The notes under the pieces were generated by a model. The model was given only the letters and a program-made list of their open reading frames with translations, searched no databases and was not told the DNA's origin. A DNA stretch of 64,000 bases from the NCBI GenBank assembly GCA_001179505.1, contig CDMY01000531.1, forward strand, positions 190,685 to 254,684, written 5' to 3'. The DNA is from Vitrella brassicaformis. Lineage: Eukaryota; Sar; Vitrellaceae. How positions within the stretch are numbered: position 1 is the stretch's first letter; every line of letters begins with the position of its first letter. Of the stretch, positions 48,450-60,251 are shown one piece after another. A program made the translations under genes and the position numbers.

Positions 48450-51400
48450 ATGGCCCAGCTGGAGGAGCTTGGCAAGCTGGTGGTTGATCTGAGGAGGGAC
48501 CTGCAGGCCATCCAGGAGAACCTCCAGGCCATGCCCACCAGCCCCTCGTCGAGCGAAAAGAGAGCAGGGGCCACGCATGCCGTCACCGCGCAGTACCATT
48601 TGCTGCAGGCGACGCTGGAGAGAGGTTGGTGGGGGAGAGGGAGACGGGGCGCTTGTTCTTGAGTGTTTTGTTTGTTCGTTGTGTCCACGAATGGTTTCTT
48701 ATTGTGTTGTGTGGGTTTGCAGCTGATGCGTCTCTGAAGCAGCGCGCTGAAAAGATACTTCAGCTTGTGGTCAACAGGTGAGAATCTGATGCAATCATCC
48801 ATAATGATGATTGCATCCACGTCTGTGTGTCTTTCTTCTGTTGTCGCAGGGGCAATCACGAGGTCTTCTATCCGCCAATCCCCGACCCCGTCGCACACCC
48901 CCGGCCACGACCATTTCCCCCGGCAGCTGCAGCCCCCCACCCCGCCCTCCTCCAGTTCGCTGCAGCAGCGTCGCCTCTGGAAGTCTTCCCCTTCCCCTCT
49001 GTGCAGGAGAGCCACGCGGCTCTCAGCACCTTTAGCGACATTGAATCGTTGCCGCCTCATTTGAGAATTGGTCAGCACGAGTATCCTTGACGGATCGACC
49101 GCTGTGCAGAGATCTGCTCGCTTCGTGTGTGGTGTGCAGCTCCGCTGATGCATCTGAAGGACACTCGGCTGACCACGCTGCCAGGGAGACACCCACCGCC
49201 CCCACCACAGGGGCAGCTGCCAGCCACTGGGCGACCATCCAAGCTGAAACAGACCAAGCCGAAACGGTTCCTGCCGAAGACCAACAAGCTGGACCCTCTC
49301 GCAGACCCGCCGTCACTCACGGTGCGGTGAGAAAAAACGAAGCCGACCGCATACGTGTTCAAGCGTTTCGTGTTGTCTTTCAGGAGAACGATCTCCAGTG
49401 CGGTCTCCTGGATTTGGCCGTCCGCGGCTTCCTCCCTCACAGCGCCGATGTGACCCCTGCAATGGAAAGGGGCCGCCCAGTCATCCACACCAAACAGGCC
49501 ACCCTCCACCCGCCAGACGACAAACGAGAGGAGAGGTACGAGCCCGCACCCCCACTACCGGCGCTCAACCTCCGTCTGGACCCTACTCCTGCGTGGCACG
49601 CGCCGGCGAGGCCGAGAGACGACACGGGCGAGGGCACCAGGGTAACACTGGCCTTGCCCGCCCCTCCTCAGGCTGCGCAGGAGGTGCCGAGCACGCATCG
49701 GCTGCCGCCGACCTTCTTCACGTCGCTGCCTGAGCCGGCAACACCCGAGCCTGGCGAGATGGAGGAGAGGGAGGAAGAGAGGGCGGCGCCGGCAGCTGTG
49801 GCTGCTCCGGTGAGACAGCTGCCGGCTCCACATGCAGCAGCAGCCGAGGAGGGGCTACGCGCTTTGGCAGAGATCGAGATCGTCATCAGGTGGGGAGAGG
49901 GAGACGGATTGGAGGAGACATGTGGTTGACGGAGGGTATCTATCTATCTCGCGCCTTTTGTGGTCAGGAATGGCCACGTGCAGCCTTCAGTCGAGTACCA
50001 GCTGTTCAAGAAGCACCACCACCGACACTGGGGCGCCATCACACAGTACCTGCAGCGGCTGGAGACCATGTTCTCTGCAAAAGAAGCACTGGTCAGCTGC
50101 ATGCTTGGCTCTGAATGCACCATTCCCTCAGTAGAAATGTTCAGTGCTGCCTGTGGGTGGATGGCTCAGGTGTGCAAGGTCCACGGCGGCCGTCTGGCCA
50201 GCCTCGCCTCTGACGAGTGTCAGGTGGCATCCGACCTCCAGCTCATGGGATGTGTGGTCGCATTCGAAGCCACACCTGACGCAGCAGGGGTGAATAACCC
50301 ACAAACCAATGCCACCACGTCCACCCTTTTCTTTCTTTCTTAGGAGGGTGGCCCAGCGTCGTCTCTGCGTCGCATCCGGCTGCAGACACGCGGGCATCGG
50401 GCGGCCATTTCTGCGGGCGGGAAGTCCTCGCTGGCGGGCGCCATGCATGGCACCGCCACAACCATCATCGGGTCGTGGTGGAAGATGCGCAAGGAGAGGA
50501 GGAAGTTTATCCAGCACAAGAAGAGGATCAAGTGCGAAGCAGAGAGATGCGGGGAACGGGTAGATACGAGCCGTGTTTGTTTTCTTGTTGTTGTCAGAGC
50601 GACCAACTTCATCCGTGAGCAGTGGGGCTTGTACCTCGCGGTCAAGCGCACCAGGAAGACCGTCTTTGCCATGATGCAGGAAAGGCAGGTACACACACAC
50701 ACACACACAGAAAGACACACAGGCACTGCACACTGGTCGGTGTTCAAACACCCGCCCCCTCACCTGTCAGCGTGAGTACAAGCGGCTGCTGTATGAGTTT
50801 GGTGGCGACTGGCCATCAAAGAAGTCTGGGAGGCGGCTGGAGGTGCACGTGCCGTCTGTCGCTGTGCCAGACAGCAGGAAGGAGACCTCTCAGTACTGGT
50901 GGGAGAGGCAGAATGCGCAGCTTGGTAACGCACACCTAGACAGGGAGAGAGAGAGAAGGAGAGCCATTGATGCATCATCACCACCAGGTCGGCTCTTTCG
51001 CGTGTGGGATCCCTCCATCGATGTGGTGTACGTGACCTGCGAGCACCCGCCCTCTGAGCTGCTCGAGTACTTCTACAAGATCATGACGCTCAGGGGGATC
51101 GACAATCCACAAGGCAAAATACAGGTCGGCGATCGCGATCGCCTGTCTTGTCCTATCATTCATCTGTCCATTGCCCGTTCTGTCTGTCTGTGTGTCAGAT
51201 AGTGGTGGCAGAGGAGGCGGCCAACCTGCCCCGCGTCTCCCTCACAACCGCACTCCTCTGCTCGCCCAAGGCCATCAGGCGCATCAGGACGATCGCCAAG
51301 GGCCGCTTCGGCTACATAGTCCCGGGCCATGTCAGCCCTCTGGAGGTGCAGCTGTCGTCGGCATTGGGGCTGCCTCTGTTTGGCCCGCCGCCCACCAAGG

Positions 51401-53556
51401 TAGCGTCGCTGTCGACCAAGAGTGAGATGCGGCGCGTCATGCAGACGGCCCAGATACCTTCTGGCCCTCACGCCACCAATATCAACCAGGCTGTAAGTGA
51501 GAGAGGGAGACAACTGTGTGCGTGTGTCTGTGTATGGATGGGTGGATGGCGTCTCCCTCTTTGTGTATCTGCGCCGTGTTCAGGATAAGTTCTACGAGTC
51601 TCTGTCCGTGTTGATAATGGAGCATCCTGAGATTCCCATGTGGGTCTTCAAGATCGACGACGAGACCTCAGCCAGGGGAACTGCACTCATCGACATGAGG
51701 TCGGTAGGCCAGCATCACCATTCCTCCGACCACACATGGTGTCGTGTGTCCAGTGCTCTGGGCATTATCGGCCATCTGAAGAAGATGATGCAGGAGGGTG
51801 GTGGCGGTGCGAGGGAGGAAGGGCAGCAGCAGGGTGGACAGGGTGGGGCTGGGGACGAGAAAGAGCCATGGAGCCGGCAGAAGACCATCAACATGGTCGC
51901 CAAAGTCCTCGTCAAATACGTACCCAAGAAGGTGACTTTGGTGGGCGACAGCAGAGACTCAGAGTCACCACATGCATCTGTCTGCAGGTCCAGCTCTGTG
52001 ACCCTAAGGCGTATCCCACATGGACGCACTACTTCACCGAGTACCTGCGTGTGGGCGGTGTGATTGAGGGCTGTCCGCCCGGCGTCATCGGCCGCCCCTC
52101 TGTGCATCTCCGTGTTGACCCCGACGGCTCATCAAGGGTGCTCGCAACCACCGAATCTGTCCAATCCAAGTATGTGGACAAGTGATGGATGGACGCAGCC
52201 AGAGTCCTCTCAGTCACAAGGCCACGATCACTTTCCTCGTGTTTTCTCTCAGGCCTTTGATCCATGCCTTCTCAGTCGCCCCGCAGACCTGCGCTTCGTA
52301 TCAGCCTCTCGTAAGTGCGTCTCATCGCTACACACTGGTGTGTATTCACATTGCCCTTCCCCTGTCTCTCTCCAGGCAGACGCAGCCTCTTTGCTGGGCC
52401 GCGCCCTGGCGGCTCGCAGCATCATCGGCTTTATCACGATCGACTTTGTGGTCTTCGAGACACAAAGACCACCGGAAGGCTCGCCAGCCGCCGACATGAT
52501 GCGCCCGTCTCCCTCCCCTTCCCCCTCCTCCCCTCCCCCAGACAGCCTCCCGCCCTCATCTACCGGCCAGGCGGGCACCCTTGCACCTGGGGAAGAGCCC
52601 ATCTCATTCGCGGGATTGAAGTCGCCTTCTCCCGATGTGCCATCCGAAATGAGCGTCGTGAGCCGGGAGATGTCGCCTGTGAGGCAAGAGGGTGGCGGTC
52701 TTGGTGGTGGTGGTGGTGGTGGTGAGAGCCTGGGTAGCCTGGGTAGCGTGGGTGTGGGTGAGGGTGAGGGGGGCCTGCTGGCGTGGGTTGTGGATATTGA
52801 TGTGCGCATGACGGATGACTGTGCTATGCTCTTCTTCGGACAGGCAATCTCACAGGTGGGTCTGGGGAAGCGCACAGGACAACAGGGGATCATTCTGCTG
52901 CATGTGTGGGTGCATTCAGGCCCTATACAACCCCAACACGGGGGTGTTTGATAACCTCAATGTGGTTCAGCCGTCAGCCGAGGTCGACAGCTCTGTAAAC
53001 GACTCGATGCAGCCCGGCGACTCGGCATTGCAATCGCAGCCGAGCGCCAGCACCACTGTCTCGTTTGTGCTAGCCCACTGTGTGGAGAGCCCGCCTCTCT
53101 GCCGGCTGAGCCTTCGGCAGCTCTTCCAGGTGTCCAAGGCCAAGGGTTTCTCCTACGACCTGATGCACAACCACGGCGTCACATTCACATACGCACAGGG
53201 ATACCAGGTCAGTCTCCCTCTCTGTCCCTCCCCACCATACATACGGTGAGACACACCTCTCCTTTTTGCAGTCGCTGTTGTCATTTCTCCTCATCGCCCC
53301 CTCACCGCCGCAATGTCTCCAGCGGCTCATGTCGTTCGTGCCCTTCCTCGCGGACCCGCAGGACGCCATGGCGCGGAGAGGTGGGGGCGGGAGTCTAGCT
53401 GCACATGAGGAGGGGGGCGTGGGTGAGGGTGGAAAGCGGGCAGTGACGATTGGCGAGCTGCAGAGGGCTCTTCGGCACCTGGGCAGAGACGAGGTGATTG
53501 GTGGACGGTTATTGGGGGAGAGGGGCATGGATGAGCCAAACAAGGAGGGCATATGA
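48450..53556 (+). CDS. IQCH: IQ motif-containing protein H (IQCH)
   Basis: A multi-exon gene from ATG at 48450 (MAQLEELGKLVVDLRRDL) to a stop at 53556. The N-terminal third has a short coiled coil, then Pro-rich sequence. Near 50,440-50,690 are IQ-like basic helices (TTIIGSWWKMRKERRKF and FIREQWGLYLAVKRTRK). The C-terminal half matches the IQCH ATP-grasp-like region: ASLSTKSEMRRVMQTAQIPS (51.4 kb), PEIPMWVFKIDDETSARGTA (51.6 kb), YPTWTHYFTEYLRVGGVIEG (52.0 kb), GFITIDFVVFETQ (52.4 kb), and SKAKGFSYDLMHNHGVTFTY (53.1 kb). Low-complexity Gly/Glu loops (52.5-52.8 kb) interrupt the fold. In mammals IQCH is a sperm protein needed for normal flagella; here a flagellar role is inferred. It is divergent from the cyclin gene and convergent with the duplicated unknown gene. 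Confidence 0.88.
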
Positions 53557-53885
53557 TCGATATGGGGGAACTTTGTGTCTGCACTCTCTCTGTTTGTGTG
53601 ACGCGTTTTGTTGATGAGATTCGCTGCACGCATCCTCTTTGTGTAGAGTATGTATTCTGATGAGAAAAAGAGTCCGTTAAGAAAACACCAATCGCATCGA
53701 TCGAGCAGAGACAGTGTCACCCTCCGGCAGCAGCCAGCCACATGCACACACGCACCATGACAGGTCTCCATCCATCCATCCGTCCGTCAGTCTGTCCCCG
53801 TCTCCACTGCCATCTATCTACTGCTCTGAGCCCCTGGATTCGGCACTTAGCGCCGCTCAGGGCTCGGCTATCGGTCTGTGTCTTG

Positions 53886-55615
53886 TCACTCAAAGGCAAA
53901 CAGGTCGCTGTCCTGCAGCAGCCCATCTGCCATCATCTCGCATTCTATCGGCGGCCACGTCGGCGACGGCATTGACACGCCAGCCCACCACTCCTCCATC
54001 CTCTCCATCCACAAAAGGGTGTCGGCCATCGTCGCGTCTCCCTCGCCCTCACCCAGCCTTGACAGGTCCGTCTCCATGACGCGGGCCACCTTGGAGGGCC
54101 TCTCCTCTTCCTCCGCCGGGCATTCCTCCTCGATCCTATCAGACGCTGGATCAGGCGTGCCGTCCTTGTGGCCCCGCTTGGCCATGGCAACGTCGAGCCC
54201 GGATAGGAGCAGCTCCCCTCCACGTTTTGGCGCCTCCGCCTTGAAAGCGTCCGTCGCCGCCCACCGCTCTGACACACACAGAGACACAGAGAGAGACACA
54301 CAGGTATACCCATCAGGAACAGGCCAGTTAGCGTCCCTTCCTCGCCCGCCTACCCCAGTCTTCGTTCTCATCGTCGGACTCTGAGCTGTTCTCGTTGCCA
54401 TTCTCCCCCCTCTCCCTCAGCCAGGGGGACCCTTGGCCCGGCAGGTAGAAGGGGTTGACCTGCCGCTTCCACCCGTGCTCGCGCATGAACCGCTCATAGT
54501 TCCACTGCCGCATGGAGGCCTCTTCCTTCTCCTTGGCCGCCGCCTCCCTCTCCGCCTTCGTCACCTTGGCCCTCTTGCCCTTGGCCTTTGGCTTGGGCTT
54601 GCTGGCTACCTTCTTGGGGGCCGGTGCCTTCTTGAGCAGGAAGTCAGGCAGTGGCGGTGGGGGCATGGCGAGGCGGTCTGCTTCCTCCTTGGCCATCTTG
54701 AGCAGAGTCTCGGGGTCCAGCTGGTGGGTGGGAGTCAGGAGATGGTCTGGGGCGGGAGGGGTGGGGGAGGTGGGGAGGGGCTGCGATGACATGGGCGGCT
54801 TCTCCTCCTGGATTGGCGCTGTCGTGGCCTTTTTCTTGGCCGTGCGGCGGGACGGGCGGGCGGTAGGTGTAGGCCACGGTCGAGCAGCCGGCCCTTGGTG
54901 GGGTCCACCTCTGCATCAATGGAATCAATACATGTAAGAGCACATCAATCAGACCGGTGCATTGGCTTCCATGTGCTGCTGTTTTGTCGGTGTATTGTGC
55001 GTCTCCTTACCGTCTTCGGGTAGCAGCTTGGGCGTGCGCTTCCTCTTGCCACGGCGCTCGTGCAACACGTCGACAACGACACCACTAGGCATATCTGAAC
55101 ACAACAGAACAGTCAAGACAATTAAGACGTGAGCGTATGGCGTCTCTGTCCTGTGTGAGCCCTTATTTGTCACCTTTGCCCGTTTTTCTTTTCGGTCTCG
55201 TCACCATCTTGTCCTTCACTCCCGCAGATATGCACACTGCAGTGCAGAACAGTCACGAAATGAATGCAGTCGGGGGAGGCACAGATGGATTGCCATGTAT
55301 ATGATTGGCAATCAGTAGTCAGTGTTACCATTGGCCTCACAGTGGTCTTCTGGCACGTCCATCTGGTCCGATGCTACCCCGCTGCCCTCTCCCGTACTCC
55401 CTGCAATGGTGCATGCACGCAAAGGCCCACAGTGCATGTGACGCCCACGTCGACAACTGTTCTCGGCATCAAATGTCCGCCTTACCGCTGCTTGATGGCT
55501 CTCCCTCGTCGGCGTGAACTGTCATGATGGCTCGGTGGCCTCCGATGGGCCGTGGACCGGGCACTGGGACGCCTCCGGCGACAAAGCCATTCGGAGCTTT
55601 GCCGCTCCATATCAT
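53886..55615 (-). CDS. Uncharacterised Lys/Ala- and Glu-rich protein, paralogue A
   Basis: The minus-strand copy of the gene at 60,549-62,299. Exons by eye are: MIWSGKAPNGFVAGGVPVPG (start 55615), an exon encoding TGEGSGVASDQMDVPED, then VCISAGVKDKMVTRPKRK, DMPSGVVVDVLHERRGKRKR, a long exon with QWNYERFMREHGWKRQVNPF and the acidic SSESDDENEDW, and a last exon ending LLQDSDLFAFE (stop 53886). It contains a Lys/Ala/Pro-rich basic stretch (KPKPKAKGKRAKVTKAERE), so a nuclear or nucleic-acid role is possible but unproven. The exon starting near 54,910 is one base shorter than its partner before the CCGCCGCAC block, which shifts the first ~25 codons out of phase with the rest. Copy A is therefore frame-broken there, or uses another splice site or start (MSSQPLPTS near 54,792). 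Confidence 0.6.
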
Positions 55616-55819
55616 GATGCTGTTGGATGCTGGTCCCCTGCGGTGGTGCTCAGGGACTCTCGTGACTGTTCGATACTGTTGTGACCTCAGAACAGGTGTG
55701 CAAAGGGGCTCTGCAGCCGATTCTGAGAAATGGGGGCTGGTTTTGGGGGCGGTTCGGTTTCGCGCCCCCCCCAACCAATCAGACATGTTAACTCTCTTGG
55801 CCTCGTGCGCGTCGTGTCG

Positions 55820-56144
55820 CCAAAATACGACAAGTAGGGAAAAATTCGGAAAATGATGATTTTGGTGATCGGGATGAAGCGAAAATGGCAGGAATGTGGA
55901 GCCGTTACACATCAGTTTCGCCCGGGCGAAAGTTGTTTTCTACGTGGCGAAAGTTATTTTCTACGGGGAGAAACATACTTCCTTCAGGGCGAAAGTTATT
56001 TTCTACAGGGAGAAATTCCCTTTCTCCAGGGAGAAAATGAATTTCTCCAGGGCGAAGTTTTCCTTGAGTGAAATATTTCGTTCTACGAGATCCCTAACCC
56101 TGATTCTCGACTGGGGGAAATGGGCACCCCCTTTCCCTTCTTTC
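55820..56144. repeat. Insertion with seven 21-bp tandem units
   Basis: Absent from the other arm of the inverted duplication. From about 55,918 to 56,064 it consists of seven imperfect 21-bp units (gggcgaaagttattttctac and variants). Because 21 is a multiple of three, two plus-strand frames stay open. One 72-codon frame (55,853-56,071) encodes a seven-residue repeat GE-S/T-YFLQ/R. The remainder is AT-richer than the surroundings. No terminal inverted repeats or target-site duplication were obvious. Confidence 0.75.
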
Positions 56145-56300
56145 GGCAGCCTCCCTCCAACATCGACTTGAAGCCAGCCAGCCAGCCAGCCAGCCAGACA
56201 GCCAGCCAGGCAGACAGGCAGACAGACAGCCAGACAGCCAGACAGGCAGACAGTCAGACAGCCAGACAGAGACAGACACCGGAGAGGGTCATGACATAGA
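56145..56300. repeat. CAGC/CAGA tandem tetranucleotide tract
   Basis: At 56,173-56,275 the sequence is an imperfect run of cagc and caga tetramers (agccagcc, agacaggcagacag). In the right arm the same place (about 60,280-60,310) has only a short ggctggctggttgtctg remnant. Repeat slippage therefore explains part of the length difference between arms. Confidence 0.75.
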
Positions 56301-56354
56301 GAGGCTGGGAGCGTCATGCCCAACGCGGCAATCCTAGTAACTACCTCCATTCAT

Positions 56355-57845
56355 TTATTCGCACAGTCGTAGGGCCATGACGAACACACGTGTGTCCGAT
56401 CCCCCGAACAACCAGCCGTCCACGCACACACCGCCCTCGCCCCCTCCGCACACCCCTCCCGCCATGACACTCGGTTCAACAAACGCAGCCAAGAGCCTCT
56501 CGTCCTCTGCTGTGTCGCCCCACAGCCGCAACGACCGAATGTGGCGGTCAACGAAGTGGGCCAGATAGCGATCGGATGCAATGGCGGTCTTCACGTCAGG
56601 GGGAAGGGCAGAGAACCGATCCAGCTTCGACTCATCCCCTTGCGGCGCGAAGAATAGGTGGATGGCGTTGGAGAGGACGAGAAGAGGGGCTGGTCGGCGT
56701 TGGTTGAGGCGAATCAGACACAGCTCGCGGAACCGCTGCAAAAGGAGGTGGATGGCCTCATAGTCATACAGCACTGCGCACACACAGACACGCGTCACAT
56801 GGGGGGCTTTCTCTCCCCTCTTATCCACTTGCCGTCAGCTCCGATGAGGACGTCTATGTCACCCCGCCGCACCTGCTGGACATCGGCATCAGACCAGCCA
56901 AACTGCTCTGCATCGACGGCGTCCGATGACAAGCCGTCGAGCGACTGCATCTGCCAGTCGAAGTGCCGGACCGACACAGCGGTCGCATTGTTCTGCTGCT
57001 GGTTGTGGAGGCATATGCACATGGTCAGGTAGTCTCGATCTGCACACCACAGACGTGTCATCGCACACACATCGACGAATGAATCCGGGTGTCATGTCAG
57101 CCCACCTGTCAGGATGCAGCTGGTAGCCCCACACCTCTGGCACACAATGCCGGCCAGGCCGACGCCCGAACCCAGCTCAAGCACTCGCTGCGACCAGCAA
57201 TGCGTACCCTCAGAGCACAAGCGGGTGTGTGTGGGTGGCATCCGTCCAAGCGCACCTTCTGATGAATGAGTCTTCGCCCCATCGGTGTCTGCAGAAACTC
57301 TGCCAGGCGTCGTGCTGCATCCCACAGCTGACAATACAACAGCTGGCAATTCTGCTCGCCCGTGTTCAATCACCTTGGTTCCCGAGTGGTCAAATGAGCA
57401 CAGGGATGGGTGACAGGCATCGTCAAAAGGGGCAGCCGTATGGTCAGCGTCGTGGGGTAAGCACGCCAATCGGATCTCGAAAGCACCGCCGAAGTCAAGG
57501 TCGCCATCACTATCCATAAATGGAGGCGCCGCAAGCCTGAAAAGAGAAGGAAACGAGCACAGAGTCACAGCACATGAAGGTCGCTCGAGAGCATCGACCT
57601 CACCTCACTGTTGGCAGCCACCTCCGTGCAAACTCCGGAATGACGTTCTCCATCGGCCACACTGAAGGCTCCTGCTCAAGAGGCGAGAGGCCGACAGTCG
57701 TGATCTGGCCTCCGGCTCTCCTGCACAGCACAACACAGCAAAGATCTGACATTTGACAACGAAATCCATGAATCAAAGAGCTTGTTCCGACCTCACCTAT
57801 CGAATGACTGCCGCCGTTCACCTCCAACTCGACGACTGCGCTCAC
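56355..57845 (-). CDS. METTL22: METTL22-like protein lysine methyltransferase
   Basis: A seven-beta-strand methyltransferase of the Methyltransf_16 group. Visible parts are: an exon with GGQITTVGLSPLEQEPSVW (57.6-57.7 kb); FMDSDGDLDFGGAF (57.5 kb); a pre-domain helix CQLWDAARRLAEFLQTPMGR (57.3 kb); the SAM-binding glycine motif RVLELGSGVGLAGIVCQRCG (57.1-57.2 kb); YLTMCICLHNQQQNNA and RHFDWQMQSLD (57.0 kb); and the post-I motif DIDVLIGA joined to DVLYDYEAIHLLLQRFRELC (56.8 kb). The stop is at 56355. The order and the DW...GADVLYD spacing fit METTL21/22-type enzymes that methylate lysines of non-histone proteins; METTL22 is the best fit. The 5' end is unresolved. A coding exon ends at about 57,793 and has no ATG I can see, and MENVIPEFARRW (57653) is an alternative start. 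The plus-strand Alba gene starts at 58011. Confidence 0.7.
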
Positions 57846-58010
57846 TGGAACCCTCCAGCTCGCAGTCGGTGAGAGAAGCTCGCCAGTGAAAAGACCAGGA
57901 AGGGCCGAGAAGGGGAAGGATCAGGGCCCAGCGAAGCGCGAGAGGAGCAACGGCAGCCCAATCAGACAGGAGAGCGACCGGGCTGCCAACCACCACGTGT
58001 ATAGAGCAGG

Positions 58011-59397
58011 ATGCAGGGCGAGTTTGAGAGTTACAACAAGCGCGGGGTCCCCCGCAGCAACACCCCAGAGGATGAGATTCGCGTCATGAGTGCAGGGAAG
58101 TTTAGTGCCTATGTGCTGTATGCCGCCAAGTTGATGCAGGAGCAGGACAAGAGACAGTTCACCATCAAAGGTGCGCACACACAGGCAGACAGGGGCGGGG
58201 GTGGGCAGAGAAGCACAGATCTGACCTCCGTGTGTGGCCACGGGCACATGCTCGGCAACACGTCATACCGATGTTGTGTGTTATGTGTGTGGCTGGTGTG
58301 TGTGTGATCTATCAGCCACGGGTGCCGCTATTGCCCGCGCTGTGACCGTCGCCGAGACCATCAAACGCAAGTTCAAGGGCCTCCACCAGATCACCAAGGT
58401 GCGCCACACACACATGCACGCAGGGAGGATAGGGGTGGGTGAGTGACTGGATCTCTCTGGTATGCATCTGTGCGTGTGTGTGTGTGTGTGTGGTGATATC
58501 GTCTGTGTATTCAGTGCGGTACGACGACGATGATAGACGAGTTCAACAACGGCCGGATGGGCATGATGGGCGAGACGCGCACCATCTCCCGCAACGTGCC
58601 GTACGTCGAGATCCTGCTGTCGCTCGACGAGCTCGACAAGGACGACATCGGATACCAACCGCCACTGCCCGACGACGAAGTCACCGACTTCGACCCTGAG
58701 AGCCTCTACATGATGAGTAAGACCACACACGCGCACCCCCCGACCGACCGACAACACACACTCATGTGCATCTCTGTCTGTCCCTTGTCATGACGGCTTC
58801 AGCGCCGTTATCATACCGCGGTGGCCGCGGGATGTACGGCGGTTATCGTGGCGGGTACGGCCCTCCGAGAGGGTTCGGTTACCGCGGTCGGGGCGGCGGG
58901 TTCAGGGGCGGGTTCCGCGGGGGCTATCGCGGCGGCAGGGGGGGAGGCTTCTGGAACGGACCACCGAGGGGCGGGTTCGGCGCTGGGCGGGGGAGCTACA
59001 ACGGATTCGGCGGCTCATACGAGTAAGCCAATCGAAGCCTCACACACTCATGGACACAACACAGACACTCGCGAACTGTCTCCTTCTCTCCCCTCCTTGG
59101 TGTCTTGATTGGATCAGTCCTTTTGCCAACGGCTACGGGGGCATGCGCGGCCGGGGAGGCTACGAGGGCTACCGGGGCGGCCGCGGCGGGATGCCGGGCG
59201 GGTACTTCGGCGGCCCCATGTATGGCGGGGGCGGCGGCTACATGGGTAATGGGCCCATCCACCAGTACGGCCCCGGAGGCATGCAGCACGGGGGGTATGG
59301 CGGCGGGATGGGCGGCAGCTGGACCCCCGGGCCCAGCTACGGCATGGGGGGCGGGTACCACCCCAACCCCATGATCCCCGCGGGCGGCCCCCTGTGA
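58011..59397 (+). CDS. Alba-domain RNA/DNA-binding protein with RGG tail
   Basis: Five exons with clean joins. Residues 1-~100 form an Alba fold: NTPEDEIRVMSAGKFSAYVL, QEQDKRQFTIKATGAAIARA, VTVAETIKRKFKGLHQI, and after a GT-repeat intron CGTTTMIDEF then VPYVEILLSLDELDKDDIG. The C-terminal half (58,800-59,397) is a long Gly/Arg/Tyr/Met-rich RGG/YGG region, in two exons, ending in Pro/Gly. Alba-RGG proteins of alveolates bind RNA and act in translational control, and in some species bind telomeric or subtelomeric DNA; the role here is inferred. The protein is longer than minimal Alba proteins because of the tail. It starts very near the 5' end of the METTL22-like gene, so a shared promoter is likely. 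Confidence 0.92.
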
Positions 59398-60251
59398 TGA
59401 CCGTATGACACGACAGCCGTCGAGCAGATAAGGCAAGGATCGGTGTGTGGATGGATCTAGGCTAGTCAGTGTGGCGAATCCTCTCCCCTTTTTTCAGCGG
59501 CACGTGGCGTGGCGTGCGTGGTGACTGGATGGCTGAATGTCTGGCTCCTTGCACGGATGGATGGGTGCATGGGTTAGCGAGCGACTTAGTTGTGCATCCG
59601 TCCATCCCCCTCCCTGCTCCTGCTTGCATGTGATGCGTGTGTGTGGCGGGTGGATGTGGCACAGTTTTGCAATATGGATGGATGGATGAATGCGGCACCG
59701 AGCAGCAGACAGCAGACAAGGCGACACAAGGCACGTGAACTGACCTGCACTTTTGTTGCGTGATTGAATTCTCTATAAGTGGGTGGGATGGCTGCATATG
59801 AAGGGGGGGCTTTCAAGCAACACGCACCGAGATAAGGCGAGACCAGACAGAGAGACAACTTGGGGGCAAACGGAGCGGTGATGAGAGATTCATCGCTCCA
59901 ATACACCGCACAGATTCGCGCGCAGAGAGAGAGCGGGAGAGACAGATTGTTCGTAGGGCGGGCGCGGGGCAGCAGCAGACAGATTAAAGACACCACGCGT
60001 GATCGATCATCATTCACCGGGGGAGAGGGCGTCTTTTCGTATGAAGCATCGATCATTGACCTGCCTTTCTCTACATCTGTCTGTGCATTGTATGTAATTT
60101 GATAGAATGGCCGTGGATGGAGTGAGGCACCTTCCCGAATGGACCGCTGAGATGACGTGACACAGTGACACAGTGACGTGACTGAATGAAATGCATGCAC
60201 CACCATCATCGTTGTTCGCGCGTCAATGCATTTCTCACTCATCAAACGCAC
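59398..60251. other. Intergenic
   Basis: About 850 bases between the Alba gene and the right arm of the inverted duplication. ATGG-type repeats occur near 59,545 and 59,678-59,690. Open frames on both strands have no recognisable protein features. I see no gene. Confidence 0.5.

Larger units (their letters stand above)
53652..56311. repeat. Inverted duplication, left arm
   Basis: Reverse complement of 60,252-62,534, conserved through exons, introns and flanks. The shared outer edge includes ctctttttctcatcagaata (right-arm orientation) and the shared inner edge gagagggtc. The left arm is ~380 bp longer, mostly because of an insertion at about 55,820-56,144. It carries gene copy A. The loop between arms is ~3.9 kb. 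Confidence 0.9.
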
